Shown here: positions 54,220-62,894 of the stretch, one piece after another
Layout: each line of letters begins with the position of its first letter
Numbering within the stretch: the stretch's first letter is position 1
Assembly (NCBI GenBank): GCA_019083985.1
Contig: JAHRCV010000001.1
Coordinates: forward strand, 1,550,001-1,614,000
Length of the DNA: 64,000 bases
Source of the DNA: Rhizobiales bacterium TNE-4
GTDB taxonomy: Bacteria; Pseudomonadota; Alphaproteobacteria; Rhizobiales; Beijerinckiaceae
Reading direction: 5' to 3'
Translations under genes and position numbers: made by a program
Notes under the pieces: generated by a model
The model's database searches: none
The model's input: the letters and a program-made list of their open reading frames with translations, nothing else
Told to the model about the DNA's origin: nothing

Positions 54220-55533
54220 TTAATTCAAGACGTTCTCAGCTGCACAGCCATTGCCTGGCGTTTTGCCGGCAAGACGGTCCTTAATCCATGGCAGGTAATA
54301 GGGCGGCGACTGAGGCGGTGTCGTGAAGTGGTTCTGGTCACCAGGCAATTGGATACGCGCGACATTGCCACCCAACGGGCAAACCTTGTTGCGGTAAAAT
54401 TCACCCATCACCGGCGGCAGCGTCGTGTCCTTGTTACCATAGAGGATAAGGACAGGAGCAATAGGCTTCACGGTGTTGTCGACCGAGCCCGCGACGATGG
54501 CCTGCGCCCAGGCTAGCGCGTTCTGCGGCTGCGGCCGCAACATGGCCTTGTAGTTGTTGCCGTAGTTGAAGTTGATCGTGTCCGTAGCGACATGGACGCA
54601 CTTGTTGAAGTAGATTTCATCCAACAATTTCGCGCCTTCATCGGTGAAGATGTCGCTGAGTTTCAACTTATCGGGGAACGCAGCCTGTGTACCCCACAGA
54701 TTCATCGACATATGAGCGAAGGCGAAGCTATCGACCGACCATGCCGTCGCAAAATCACTCACCATCTTGGCGGCACCAGCCTCATCAAGCTTGGCTGGCG
54801 CATACATGGCGAGATCTGGAACAGACATGGCCACGAAGCCAACCACGTTCAGCCCATCATAGGCTGTGCCCTTCTGTGCAATGTAATCACCCTGCGATGC
54901 GCCGAGCGTGGAGCCTGCACCTTGCGACCAACCGATCATCACGGTCTTCTTGTTGGTGCCGAGTTCCTTGATCGAACCTGCAGCGCGCGCCGCATTGATC
55001 GCGTCGCGACCATTGGTCTTCGCAACTGCATATTGGTGACGACCGCCGCCACCGAGACCCTGATAGTCCGTGCCGACGACGACATAGCCATCCTTGATGA
55101 ATTGCTCGAGGCTGGGCAGACCGTAATCGGTCCAAGAGTTACCGTTCGGCAAGAAATATTGGTTAAGCGAGCGAGCCGGATTCGAAACTTGCGAAGGGCC
55201 ACAATTCTGTGCGTTACCCGTCGTACCATGCGACCATGAGATGATCGGCCGTCCGCCAGCCGGCGCCTTACCTTTCGGCGCAACAATAAGGCCCGTCGAA
55301 ATGGTGCGCTTGTCGTTGAGATCGGACGAGATGTAGGCAATACGCCACGCCTGCGCGCCCGGAATGGGCGTTTCGACCTTTTCCTTTTTGATGATCTGAC
55401 CGAGCCTTCCTTCGGGCTTCATCTTCATGACTGATTGATAGAAGGCAGGAACGGCAGGCTCAGCGAGAGCGGCTCCCGCCGAGAGGCCGAAACCGGCCAC
55501 TAGAGCGACAAACCAGCGCGACTTTACAAACAT
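54220..55533 (-). CDS. Secretory lipase family alpha/beta hydrolase
   Basis: 437 residues with a signal peptide (cleavage after ALAE). The nucleophile elbow is GWSQGAG, SWSHGTTGNAQNC holds an oxyanion-type loop, and the catalytic Asp and His are expected in NKDTTLP and DQNHFTT. The layout matches the LIP family of secreted lipases. It is exported and may hydrolyse extracellular esters. Weak ribosome site; ATG 55533 starts the signal peptide correctly. Confidence 0.85.
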   Translation of the reverse strand: MFVKSRWFVALVAGFGLSAGAALAEPAVPAFYQSVMKMKPEGRLGQIIKKEKVETPIPGAQAWRIAYISSDLNDKRTISTGLIVAPKGKAPAGGRPIISWSHGTTGNAQNCGPSQVSNPARSLNQYFLPNGNSWTDYGLPSLEQFIKDGYVVVGTDYQGLGGGGRHQYAVAKTNGRDAINAARAAGSIKELGTNKKTVMIGWSQGAGSTLGASQGDYIAQKGTAYDGLNVVGFVAMSVPDLAMYAPAKLDEAGAAKMVSDFATAWSVDSFAFAHMSMNLWGTQAAFPDKLKLSDIFTDEGAKLLDEIYFNKCVHVATDTINFNYGNNYKAMLRPQPQNALAWAQAIVAGSVDNTVKPIAPVLILYGNKDTTLPPVMGEFYRNKVCPLGGNVARIQLPGDQNHFTTPPQSPPYYLPWIKDRLAGKTPGNGCAAENVLN

Positions 55534-55899
55534 GGGACGCGTCCATTCACGTTAAGGTTGATAAGATTCAATTGCGTCCGCCTGCGAACGCCGGGCCGCA
55601 GCGTAAATCCAATATCCGACCTTGCCCTTCGACAGATTGGACTGGCTTGACGCCGCTTCCCTTAGGATAGAATGCAGCGTGAGGCTCGATATCTCAGCAC
55701 GAAGATACGCACCATGAATCGAAAAAACCGCGCTGCAACGGCACAGAAAATAGGCCGCGGGCTTTTCCAACGTCAAATCAATTTAATTTAATGTTTTTAA
55801 GGTCTTTTCTCTATGGGAAGCCGCGCAAACAGCCCCGCACACTGGCCCACGAAGGACGATGGCAGATGCCATCGCCCATGTTTTCTTTGTACAAAAAGA
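55534..55899. other. 366-base gene-poor gap
   Basis: Between the lipase start and the lipocalin stop, both on the minus strand. It holds an 8-bp perfect inverted repeat CGATGGCA-GA-TGCCATCG at 55857-55874, just after the lipocalin gene, which may stop its transcript. A 74-codon frame at 55552-55776 has no recognisable features. The promoter of the lipase is presumably here. Confidence 0.4.
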
Positions 55900-56466
55900 T
55901 TAGCTACAGACGGGCTTGTTGTGATCAACCAAGATGAGATCAGCCGTTGGAAAGCCTAAGCGTTTGGCATCTGCAACCAACCGGTCGCGTTGCGCTTGTG
56001 ATAGATCCGGACGACGCGCCAAAATCCAAAGGTAATCACGTGTCGGCCCTGCAATAACCGCCCAGCGATAATCCTGTTTGTCGAGCTCGAACACATGATA
56101 ACCGCCGGCAAACGGCCAGAAAAACGTCACGGCTAGACTGCCGGTATGACGATCACCCAAAAACCGCGCCTCACCTTTCGCTTCTTTCCACCGGCAATTC
56201 TTTCGGTCGAACCCGCGATTGACGACACTTACAGAGCCATCTTTTTGCACAGCGTAAGTAGCAGATACATTGGTGAGGCCGCGTTCGAAACTGTGATCAA
56301 GACGCATGACCTCGAACCACTCACCTTGGTAACGGCTGACATCGAACGGCTTTACGGGCGTAATTCCCTCCGGAACCCCCGTGCACGCCGCCAAGGCCAG
56401 CGCACACAAGAGGACGATCAGCGGCCGATCGGTGCGGCGCATGGCAAGCTTGAAAATTAATCTCAT
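55900..56466 (-). CDS. Outer-membrane lipocalin lipoprotein (Blc-like)
   Basis: 188 residues. Lipobox ALAAC follows a short hydrophobic segment. The lipocalin hallmark GEWFEVMRLDHSFERG and the strand motifs GSVSVVNRGF and WKEAKGEARF, then AGPTRDYLWILARRP are typical of bacterial Blc lipocalins, which bind fatty acids or lysophospholipids at the outer membrane. Start at 56466 has AGGGGG upstream. It neighbours the lipase, consistent with lipid handling. Confidence 0.88.
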   Translation of the reverse strand: MRLIFKLAMRRTDRPLIVLLCALALAACTGVPEGITPVKPFDVSRYQGEWFEVMRLDHSFERGLTNVSATYAVQKDGSVSVVNRGFDRKNCRWKEAKGEARFLGDRHTGSLAVTFFWPFAGGYHVFELDKQDYRWAVIAGPTRDYLWILARRPDLSQAQRDRLVADAKRLGFPTADLILVDHNKPVCS

Positions 56467-56679
56467 GGTTCTGCCCCCTACCCTATTGGGTTGATCCGCT
56501 CCAGATCACACAGAAAGTCAACGTCACCGGCCAAATGACGCGTCGGAAAAATCGATTGGAAAACCTCATCCCAAAAAGCCGCGCGCTTGGCCCCTCAGAA
56601 GGCGGTCTGTTCTGAAAACAAGAGGCAGCCATGCTGCTAGCCCTTTTCCGCTCACGCCCAGCGCGGGCCTTGTTCTGCA

Positions 56680-58698
56680 TTGACGTTACGAGATGCTTTC
56701 CTATGGGCTCAACCCACCGGCCAAACCTTCGGACAATGGCTAGGACACCTCCGGGCAGCTGGTGTGCCCTCTCGCGGATTGTATAACGGCTCGTCTCGCC
56801 TACAATCGGGACAGGATCAAAACTGGGTCACTAAGGTACCACTAACAATGTCAAAAGACCGGATTGTCATCATTGACCGCCACCCCGGCCGCTCAAGCCA
56901 AACCATTGGAATTGCACGTGAATTAGGAACAGACCCGGACCTGATCCACGAACCCTCGGTCGGCGTTGTCGGCACCAAGGGCGACAGCCAGTGCTATTTG
57001 GGCGTGATGTCGAAGGTGGAAGCCATCCATGAACGGCTGAAAGCACGCATCGGAAAGAACGCCGACCAACTGCCCTATCGTCTGGTTCAACCGGAATACA
57101 CGATCGCAACATCCGACGGGATCCGGAATGGCACCCGCGAAATGCGCTATTCGCTCATCGGTCGTGAGGTGACGCAGGATTCGCTGTGCGAGCATCTCGA
57201 AGCAACGGGCTTGGCCGGAACGATTGCTGTCGTTGCGTGCGACAAGCCGCCGGTCGGTACGCTCGCCGCGTTGCTTGAACACAATCAGCCCGGCATCATC
57301 ATGTCGGACGGCCCCATTCATCCCGGTAAGGATCCCGAGACCGGTGAGATGCTGGATATCGTCAGCGCGTATCAGGTCGCGGGCCATCCGGATGCGAAGC
57401 ACCGGCATCATATTGCCTGCCATGCCTGCCCCGGCATCGGCAGCTGCGGTGGCATGTTCACCTACAACACAATGCAGACCTTCATTGGCGTGGTCGGGAT
57501 GCAGCCACTTCACATGGTGGCACCTGCCTCTGATGATCCGCGCCGCTTGAACGAATTCCCCAACGAGCTCGTCACCTATCTTGCGCAAATGATGAAGCGC
57601 GATCTCAAACCGCGAGACATCGTGGTGCGCGACTCGCTCCGCAATGCGGTGATCGTCTCGATGGCGATTGGGGGCTCAACCAATGTGGTCCTGCACATTC
57701 CCGAAATTGCACGTGCTGCTGGCTACGAGCATTTCTGGCGTGACGTAATGACACCCCAGGAATTCAACCATCTCTCGCAACATGTGGTGCCTGTCCTCAC
57801 CAATGCACGACCCTATGGCCGCTATTCCATGGTCGATATTGATCGCGTCGGCGGCGTGCAGGTGATCGTGCGTGAACTGCTTGAAGCAGGCCTTCTCAAT
57901 GGCGACGTGATGACCTGCACGGGCGAAACCTTGGCCGAACAAGTCAAGCGTCTCAATGCCAAGAAGCCTGATGGCGATGTGATCTATCCGGTTGAAAAGC
58001 CGTTCAAGCCAACAGGCGGCCTGCGGATGCTAGGCGGCAATCTGTCGCCGGATTTCTCGGCCATTCTCAAACTGGCCGGCGTTGAAGGTGGGCTTGAGAA
58101 CAACGTGTTCCGCGGCCGTGCGCGCATCTTTGATGGCGAGCAATATCTGCTCAAGGCTCTCGACACTGATCCCGATGGCTTCAAGAACAATGACATTGTG
58201 ATCGTGCGGTATGAAGGCCCCAGCGGCGCCCCTGGCATGCCAGAAATGCTGGATCCGACCTCGCGCATCACCACACTCTGCCGCGAGCGCGGCATCGTGA
58301 TCGCGCTGATGACGGATGCACGCTTCTCCGGCGGATCCGTCGGTTTGGTCATCGGCCATGTTGGCCCCGAGGCAGCGCTCGGCGGCCCGATTGCGTTCTT
58401 AGAAGAAGGCGATGAGGTGATCGTCGATCTCAATATCAACGAATTGTACAGCCCCGCCTTGAATGACGCCAAAATCCTCGCCGCGCGTAAAGCTGCTTGG
58501 GACAAGGTCGTTGCTGACAATGGCGGCGTACATCCTCGTTGCGGGATTGCCGATACACGCTTGCTTCACCGCGCGCGCCGGACCGCCGTTTCGGCTGTCC
58601 GCGGCGGCGGGCTACATCCTGACCGTATCGTCTGGGTGCGTGACCCACGCGAAGCCAAACCATCAGGCTTTGTGATCAAAAATAAATACCGCTCTTAA
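56680..58698 (+). CDS. IlvD/Edd family dehydratase, second copy, possibly with extended N terminus
   Basis: 672 residues from TTG 56680, or 616 from ATG 56848. The cluster cysteines are Cys105 (SQCYLGVM), Cys187 (ACDKPP) and Cys256 (GIGSCGGMFTYNTM), numbered from the TTG. The spacing and ACPGIGSCGG block are closer to IlvD/6-phosphogluconate dehydratase than to the aldonate type at 38613. The stretch before residue 57 has weaker codon bias and no ATG, but reads like protein; no strong ribosome site favours either start. Substrate not fixed. It is monocistronic or leads the small gene at 58877. Confidence 0.85.
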   Translation: MTLRDAFLWAQPTGQTFGQWLGHLRAAGVPSRGLYNGSSRLQSGQDQNWVTKVPLTMSKDRIVIIDRHPGRSSQTIGIARELGTDPDLIHEPSVGVVGTKGDSQCYLGVMSKVEAIHERLKARIGKNADQLPYRLVQPEYTIATSDGIRNGTREMRYSLIGREVTQDSLCEHLEATGLAGTIAVVACDKPPVGTLAALLEHNQPGIIMSDGPIHPGKDPETGEMLDIVSAYQVAGHPDAKHRHHIACHACPGIGSCGGMFTYNTMQTFIGVVGMQPLHMVAPASDDPRRLNEFPNELVTYLAQMMKRDLKPRDIVVRDSLRNAVIVSMAIGGSTNVVLHIPEIARAAGYEHFWRDVMTPQEFNHLSQHVVPVLTNARPYGRYSMVDIDRVGGVQVIVRELLEAGLLNGDVMTCTGETLAEQVKRLNAKKPDGDVIYPVEKPFKPTGGLRMLGGNLSPDFSAILKLAGVEGGLENNVFRGRARIFDGEQYLLKALDTDPDGFKNNDIVIVRYEGPSGAPGMPEMLDPTSRITTLCRERGIVIALMTDARFSGGSVGLVIGHVGPEAALGGPIAFLEEGDEVIVDLNINELYSPALNDAKILAARKAAWDKVVADNGGVHPRCGIADTRLLHRARRTAVSAVRGGGLHPDRIVWVRDPREAKPSGFVIKNKYRS

Positions 58699-58876
58699 GA
58701 TCAATCGCCCTTCGCGGGGCTGTTCTAAGACGTGTTCGAAGAAAATGATGATCGCGCGCCCTATTTGGCGCGCGATTATTCTTGGGGTGCTGATGAAAAG
58801 CCCCGTGCAGGCCATCATGCACATACATCCGAGCCGCTCTTACAATTACGATGCTGTAGAACGATAGAGTGTTGTT

Positions 58877-59281
58877 ATGCCCAATCGTCGGGTGATCATA
58901 CGAGACAATGGCCCAAGGCTCATTCTCATCGATTCAATTACGCAAATCGAAGCCAGTGACCAAGGATGCATTGTGGTTACAGGCTCTCACGGAGGCATGA
59001 GCGTGGTCGACTATGTCAAGCCACATACGCTCCGCGCCGTCTTCTTCAACGATGCGGGTATCGGCAAGGATCAAGCTGGTATCGTGGCGCTCAAAGCCTT
59101 TGAAGAGCGCGGACTTCCCGCTGCCGCCTATTCGCACATGAGCGCACGGATTGGTGATGCAGTCGATGGATGGCAGAACGGGATCATCAGTCACATCAAT
59201 CCTTCAGCCCGTACTTTAGGACTGATGCCGGCACAGAGCCTTAAGGATGCGATTGATATGATCTCAAAATTATCGCCATGA
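58877..59281 (+). CDS. Conserved protein of unknown function
   Basis: 134 residues with a compact alpha/beta look: strand-loop VVTGSHGGMSVVDY, then FFNDAGIGKDQAGIVAL and HMSARIGDAVDGWQNGI. The SHGG, NDAGxGKDxAGI and ARIGD motifs look like a conserved active or binding site. I recognise the pattern as a family found beside dehydratase and amidohydrolase genes but cannot name its function. Lies 178 bases after the IlvD/Edd gene on the same strand. Confidence 0.65.
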   Translation: MPNRRVIIRDNGPRLILIDSITQIEASDQGCIVVTGSHGGMSVVDYVKPHTLRAVFFNDAGIGKDQAGIVALKAFEERGLPAAAYSHMSARIGDAVDGWQNGIISHINPSARTLGLMPAQSLKDAIDMISKLSP

Positions 59282-59311
59282 CAACCATGGACAAGAATGC
59301 GTTAAATCAAC

Positions 59312-59962
59312 TTACTTTTCTTCAAGCTTATCAAATTCGGCTTCGATCAGAATATCTACGCGATCGGCTACAAGCGGGATCAAACTCGTCATCCCCCAAT
59401 CACTTCGCTTGAGCGAAGCGGTTGCAGAAAACCCCAGAGCCGGCACATTCGTCAGGAATTTCTTACGATAAGCCCCATTGAACGTGACATCAAGCGTCAG
59501 TGGCTTCGTCGTACCAAGCAACGTTAGATCACCAAAGACTTTACCAGTATTCTTGCCTGTGACTTGAATTCGTTTTGAAACGAAGCGAATGTCCGGGAAG
59601 CGATCCGCATTGAACCATTCCTTGCCAGTGGCAAGCGTTTGATCAAAATCTGTTTCAGCAGCGAAGGGAAAATCCGTCGTGACAGACATCGGGTAAATGT
59701 TGACCACTAACTGGCTTTTGGCAGGATCTTTGACATCCATCACCAGTTTGGCATCCATTTGTGTGAAGCGTGCAGTATAACGCGACAAGCCGAGATGGCT
59801 GACCTTCCACGATACACTGGCATGAGTTTTATCAAGTTGATAAGCCCCCGCCGGCATTTGATCGAGGGGTGTCATCTCAGGCAAGGTCATCAACTGCGCC
59901 AACGCAGGGGCGTTCGTGATCGAACTTCCGATCAGCAAAAATGACAAGAACAATGCCTTCAT
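59312..59962 (-). CDS. YceI family periplasmic protein
   Basis: 216 residues with a signal peptide. The YceI lipocalin-like barrel is shown by AGAYQLDKTHASVSWKVSHLG near the start and the F(P/N)DIRFVSKRI and TLLGTTKPLTLDVTFNG strands. The family binds isoprenoid quinones or related lipids in the periplasm and is often stress-induced. AGAGGA lies upstream of the start. Confidence 0.88.
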   Translation of the reverse strand: MKALFLSFLLIGSSITNAPALAQLMTLPEMTPLDQMPAGAYQLDKTHASVSWKVSHLGLSRYTARFTQMDAKLVMDVKDPAKSQLVVNIYPMSVTTDFPFAAETDFDQTLATGKEWFNADRFPDIRFVSKRIQVTGKNTGKVFGDLTLLGTTKPLTLDVTFNGAYRKKFLTNVPALGFSATASLKRSDWGMTSLIPLVADRVDILIEAEFDKLEEK

Positions 59963-60150
59963 GCCGCGAGTCCTCTGGTCAACGTCATCCTCCCATTGCC
60001 ATTTAGCGCTCGACCGAGCAGAGGCAAGAATAGGCCTCGATACCGAGAGGCGTCATCATTGCGACCTTTTGCAGCCCACCATCGATCGCCGCCGGTCAAC
60101 CCACCCTGAGCCAACAAGGCAATGATAGAAACCGTCAAGTCATTGAGGGC

Positions 60151-60513
60151 TTATTTGCGGGCCTTGCGGGCTGCGTAGCGCGCATCGCGTGCGGCTTTCT
60201 GTTCAATCTTGAGGTCTTCGGCGCGTTGAACAGCCTGAGCGGCATCAAGAACGGCCTGCTCCTGTTGTGCCTGCCGCAAGATTGCATCCGCTTCCCTTTG
60301 CTTGGCTTCAGCCTCTAACGCCGCTTGCCGCTTTTCTTCCGCTTCGGCTTGCCTCACAGCTCGAGCTGCCAAAATAGCCTGACGCTCTGCTTGCTTTTGT
60401 CGAACAGTGGCCTCATCGGCCACCGGGCGCTCAGCAATGCGCTTGAGCATGGCAGCTTTAGCATCACGCGCCGTCTTCAGTCGGTCTGCAATATTATCCT
60501 GCTTATGCTTCAT
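60151..60513 (-). CDS. DUF6481 family protein
   Basis: 120 residues, nearly all helix, rich in Ala, Glu, Lys, Arg and Gln, with repeated QAE/RQAEAE and a basic tail (KAARDARYAARKARK). This matches DUF6481, whose members sit beside cold-shock genes in Rhizobiales. A role in nucleic-acid or ribosome interaction has been suggested by its charge, but not shown. Its ATG overlaps the stop of the upstream gene, so translation is coupled. Confidence 0.75.
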   Translation of the reverse strand: MKHKQDNIADRLKTARDAKAAMLKRIAERPVADEATVRQKQAERQAILAARAVRQAEAEEKRQAALEAEAKQREADAILRQAQQEQAVLDAAQAVQRAEDLKIEQKAARDARYAARKARK

Positions 60514-60716
60514 ATCGTGATCTCATGCTCACGTACCGCAAGCTCTGCAGCACCTGCCTTGATCCGATACGAGATCTCGCCATTGGCATCCGCCGGCATC
60601 AAGCGCACAATCTCATAATCCGAAGGTGCAACCATGCCCTTTGTGGCGATGGGTGCACGTAACAAACGAACGATTTGGTGAAGTTGATATTTGTAAGTTG
60701 TTGGGCGTTGATTCAT
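60510..60716 (-). CDS. Small conserved protein of unknown function
   Basis: 68 residues; predicted beta-rich, with NGEISYRIKAGAAELAVREHEI resembling a small SH3- or OB-like barrel, suggesting RNA or protein binding. AAAGG lies upstream of the start. It overlaps the DUF6481 gene (ATGA) and follows the cold-shock gene, which is separated by a terminator. Function unknown. Confidence 0.55.
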   Translation of the reverse strand: MNQRPTTYKYQLHQIVRLLRAPIATKGMVAPSDYEIVRLMPADANGEISYRIKAGAAELAVREHEITI

Positions 60717-60761
60717 GGATCACACCTTTTTAAGTCGGCCAAGAAAACACATCTTGATAAC

Positions 60762-60785
60762 AAAAGGCCGCTCCGGAGAGCGGCC
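60762..60785 (-). terminator. Intrinsic terminator of the cold-shock gene
   Basis: GGCCGCTC (60766-60773), 4-base loop, GAGCGGCC (60778-60785); on the minus strand the stem is followed by TTTT. It lies 22 bases after the stop of the cold-shock gene and before the next two small genes, which may be expressed by read-through. Confidence 0.85.
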
Positions 60786-60807
60786 AATCTCTTCGTCACT
60801 CAGAAGC

Positions 60808-61017
60808 TCAAGCTTCTTGAATGTTATTAACGGCCATCTTGCCAGAACGGCGGTCTTCCGCCGTGTCAAAGATCACCTTCTGGCCTTCAGCCAGACCGCG
60901 CAGACCAGCCCGTTCAAGAGCGGTGGCGTGAACAAACACGTCGGCTGCGCCGTTGTCGGGCTGAATGAAGCCAAAACCTTTTTGGCCATTATAAAACTTC
61001 ACGGTACCATTCATCAT
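60808..61017 (-). CDS. Cold-shock protein, CspA family
   Basis: 69 residues. RNP1-type KGFGFIQPD and RNP2-type DVFVHATAL motifs of the cold-shock domain are intact; GTVKFYNGQ opens the fold. It binds single-stranded RNA and DNA. Three ATGs precede GTV; AAAGG spacing favours 61017. The long, AT-moderate region upstream (61024 to about 61300) would be the leader, and such leaders often carry temperature-dependent folds. Confidence 0.92.
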   Translation of the reverse strand: MMNGTVKFYNGQKGFGFIQPDNGAADVFVHATALERAGLRGLAEGQKVIFDTAEDRRSGKMAVNNIQEA

Positions 61018-61308
61018 GATCATATCCTTTGATGCGCAAGCGCAAGCGAACGGGAACCTCCAGGATGGAAGCTCTCAAACTGTCGATTGTTGGGAGAAGT
61101 CTGAACGCGCGCTTGGTGAAACCAAAGGCAACGGCCGGATTGTCTGGCCAAAGTCGATAAACGACAGTTAAACGATATTGGCATGAATAGCAATTTATTT
61201 GTTTCAGCCCTCGAAACCCCTGATCAGGCCGTCGCTGTCAGCTCTTCAATCCTATCTATAAGCGAGCTTAAACAGGGTATTGGCTACCCACGCGAATGGG
61301 ACCTCACC

Positions 61309-61337
61309 AAAAAAAAGAGACGGCACAAGGCCGCCTC
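61309..61337 (-). terminator. Intrinsic terminator of the patatin-like gene
   Basis: On the minus strand GAGGCGGC (61337-61330) pairs with GCCGTCTC (61324-61317) with one G-T pair and a 5-base loop, followed by TTTTTTTT. It starts 28 bases after the stop of the patatin gene and insulates it from the cold-shock gene downstream. Confidence 0.9.
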
Positions 61338-61364
61338 CGTCGATGTGATTAGCGTTGCCAAATC

Positions 61365-62420
61365 TTACAGCCAGAACGCTTTCATCTCGTCAGTATCTGA
61401 TAAGCCCCGCTCATATCCCCATTTCAACAAGGGCGCGATCCATTTCGGGTCAACGATACTATCGACCTTGGTAACACCGGGCAGAAGGCCAACAACCTTC
61501 AGCTTCACCTTCGTGCCGCCAGACTGAAGGTCTTTCACTTCCTTACGCAAAGTATTCGGCATACCAGATGTTCTCAACCCGCTCGTGATGGCATCCGGGC
61601 CTCCATCCGACAGCGAGATAATCAGCGCTCTTTTTACACCAGCGACGACGTCGGCATGCGTACTGGTCTGGCAGATGCCACCATCCATACAAAGCCGATC
61701 TTTCAGAAAAGTCGGCCCCAATGCACCGGGCAACGACGATGACGCGGCGCAAGCAATATTGATGGGAATGTTGTCTTCCTGCGCAACGACAACTCTTTCC
61801 CCTGTGTAGCAATCATTCGCCGTCGTATAGAGCTTAGGTGACGGCCATTGAGTGGCCCCAATGAAGCGCTCAACCGCTTTGGGATAGCTCGTCAAATTAT
61901 CAGGATTTCGGGCGGCCATAGCGGCATGGCCAATTGCTTGAATGGTACGGGGCTTAGCGTCGCGGGCGTCGACAGCCATTTTCGCAGCACGAATCTGACT
62001 GACGTTGGGCTTCGTCTGCGGCATCAATTCTGCAAATAGTTTTGGAAATTCTGCGAGGACATCGAATTCAGTGCGAAGGCGCCATAAATAGCCTCCCATG
62101 AGCGCTGCGCCAGCGAATGAACCCGCCGAGGTTCCGACCGTAATATCAGACGTGGCGAGATCCACACCCCTCGACTTCAACGCGTGCATATATCCAACCA
62201 TCCACGCGAGAAGATAAGTACCGCCACCACCCAGAACGAGACCACGCTCCTTCCCGGCTCCCAATTGCGGCTTGTAGGGGATCGGATGCGCGAGACCATC
62301 ATCCCAAGCTGGTGAAGGTCTCGGCGCCTTGGGTGCAGCCTCACCCGGCACGATTTGCACTGCAGACGCTAACCCAAGGGCAGAACTTCCCATGATGAGG
62401 TTGCGGCGATTCATCTTCAT
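61365..62420 (-). CDS. Patatin-like phospholipase
   Basis: 351 residues. The Ser-Asp dyad is in GTSAG and DGG (MDGGICQ), preceded by the oxyanion loop GGGGTYLLAW. An RRNLI sequence in the signal region suggests Tat export. Patatins hydrolyse acyl esters of phospholipids. Start is uncertain between 62438, 62420 and 62414; 62420 has a weak GAG upstream. Confidence 0.87.
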   Translation of the reverse strand: MKMNRRNLIMGSSALGLASAVQIVPGEAAPKAPRPSPAWDDGLAHPIPYKPQLGAGKERGLVLGGGGTYLLAWMVGYMHALKSRGVDLATSDITVGTSAGSFAGAALMGGYLWRLRTEFDVLAEFPKLFAELMPQTKPNVSQIRAAKMAVDARDAKPRTIQAIGHAAMAARNPDNLTSYPKAVERFIGATQWPSPKLYTTANDCYTGERVVVAQEDNIPINIACAASSSLPGALGPTFLKDRLCMDGGICQTSTHADVVAGVKRALIISLSDGGPDAITSGLRTSGMPNTLRKEVKDLQSGGTKVKLKVVGLLPGVTKVDSIVDPKWIAPLLKWGYERGLSDTDEMKAFWL

Positions 62421-62507
62421 TTTTATCTCACAGTTCAATCATGACAGATCGTGTTGGGGACGGTGTAGTCGTTTGGTACGTCGCTTATCCTCTGTCCGTC
62501 TTGCTTG

Positions 62508-62879
62508 TCAAAACTTCGCCTGAACGGCCGCGCCGTCAGGCCCAATGATCTGGACGGCACCCTTGACGCCCTTTGGCACCGCCACCGGCGCGTTACCCAC
62601 AAGCTTGTTGCTCTCCGCTGCCTGCAACGCAAAGCGCTGCGTAGAGCCATCTACAATCAAAATCGCATTCGCGCGGAAACCTTGTGCAGCGACAGGCTTG
62701 TCATTGGCATCATAGAGAAACACGGTCACTTTAACCGTGCCATCCGCAACGAGTTCGGCGTGCATGCTTGATCCTGCATCCACCTTTAACCCGCCATGAG
62801 GGCCAGGGCGTGGTTCATGCGCCAAGCTCGCACCCGCAAGCGTAAAGACGAGGGGAAGAGATAGAAAGAAACGGCGCAT
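62508..62879 (-). CDS. Small exported protein linked to the RND pump
   Basis: 123 residues with signal peptide (cleavage after SLAH). The mature part is beta-rich with His residues at the start (HEPRPGPHGG), a pattern of proteins beside copper/zinc RND pumps, which may bind metal. It follows the RND gene by 15 bases on the same strand. Function inferred from position only. Confidence 0.65.
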   Translation of the reverse strand: MRRFFLSLPLVFTLAGASLAHEPRPGPHGGLKVDAGSSMHAELVADGTVKVTVFLYDANDKPVAAQGFRANAILIVDGSTQRFALQAAESNKLVGNAPVAVPKGVKGAVQIIGPDGAAVQAKF

Positions 62880-62894
62880 AAGGACTCCACAGGT

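Noticed and set aside
54592-55239. 215-codon frame on the plus strand
   Set aside because: Antisense to the secretory lipase gene; no recognisable features.
55552-55776. 74-codon frame on the minus strand
   Set aside because: No ribosome-binding site, no domain, odd composition; left as part of the gene-poor gap.
61024-61308. Riboswitch in the leader of the cold-shock gene
   Set aside because: No known riboswitch consensus was recognised; a temperature-sensitive leader is possible but cannot be shown by eye.
61183-61527. 114-codon frame on the plus strand
   Set aside because: Its second half is antisense to the patatin gene and it runs through that gene's terminator.
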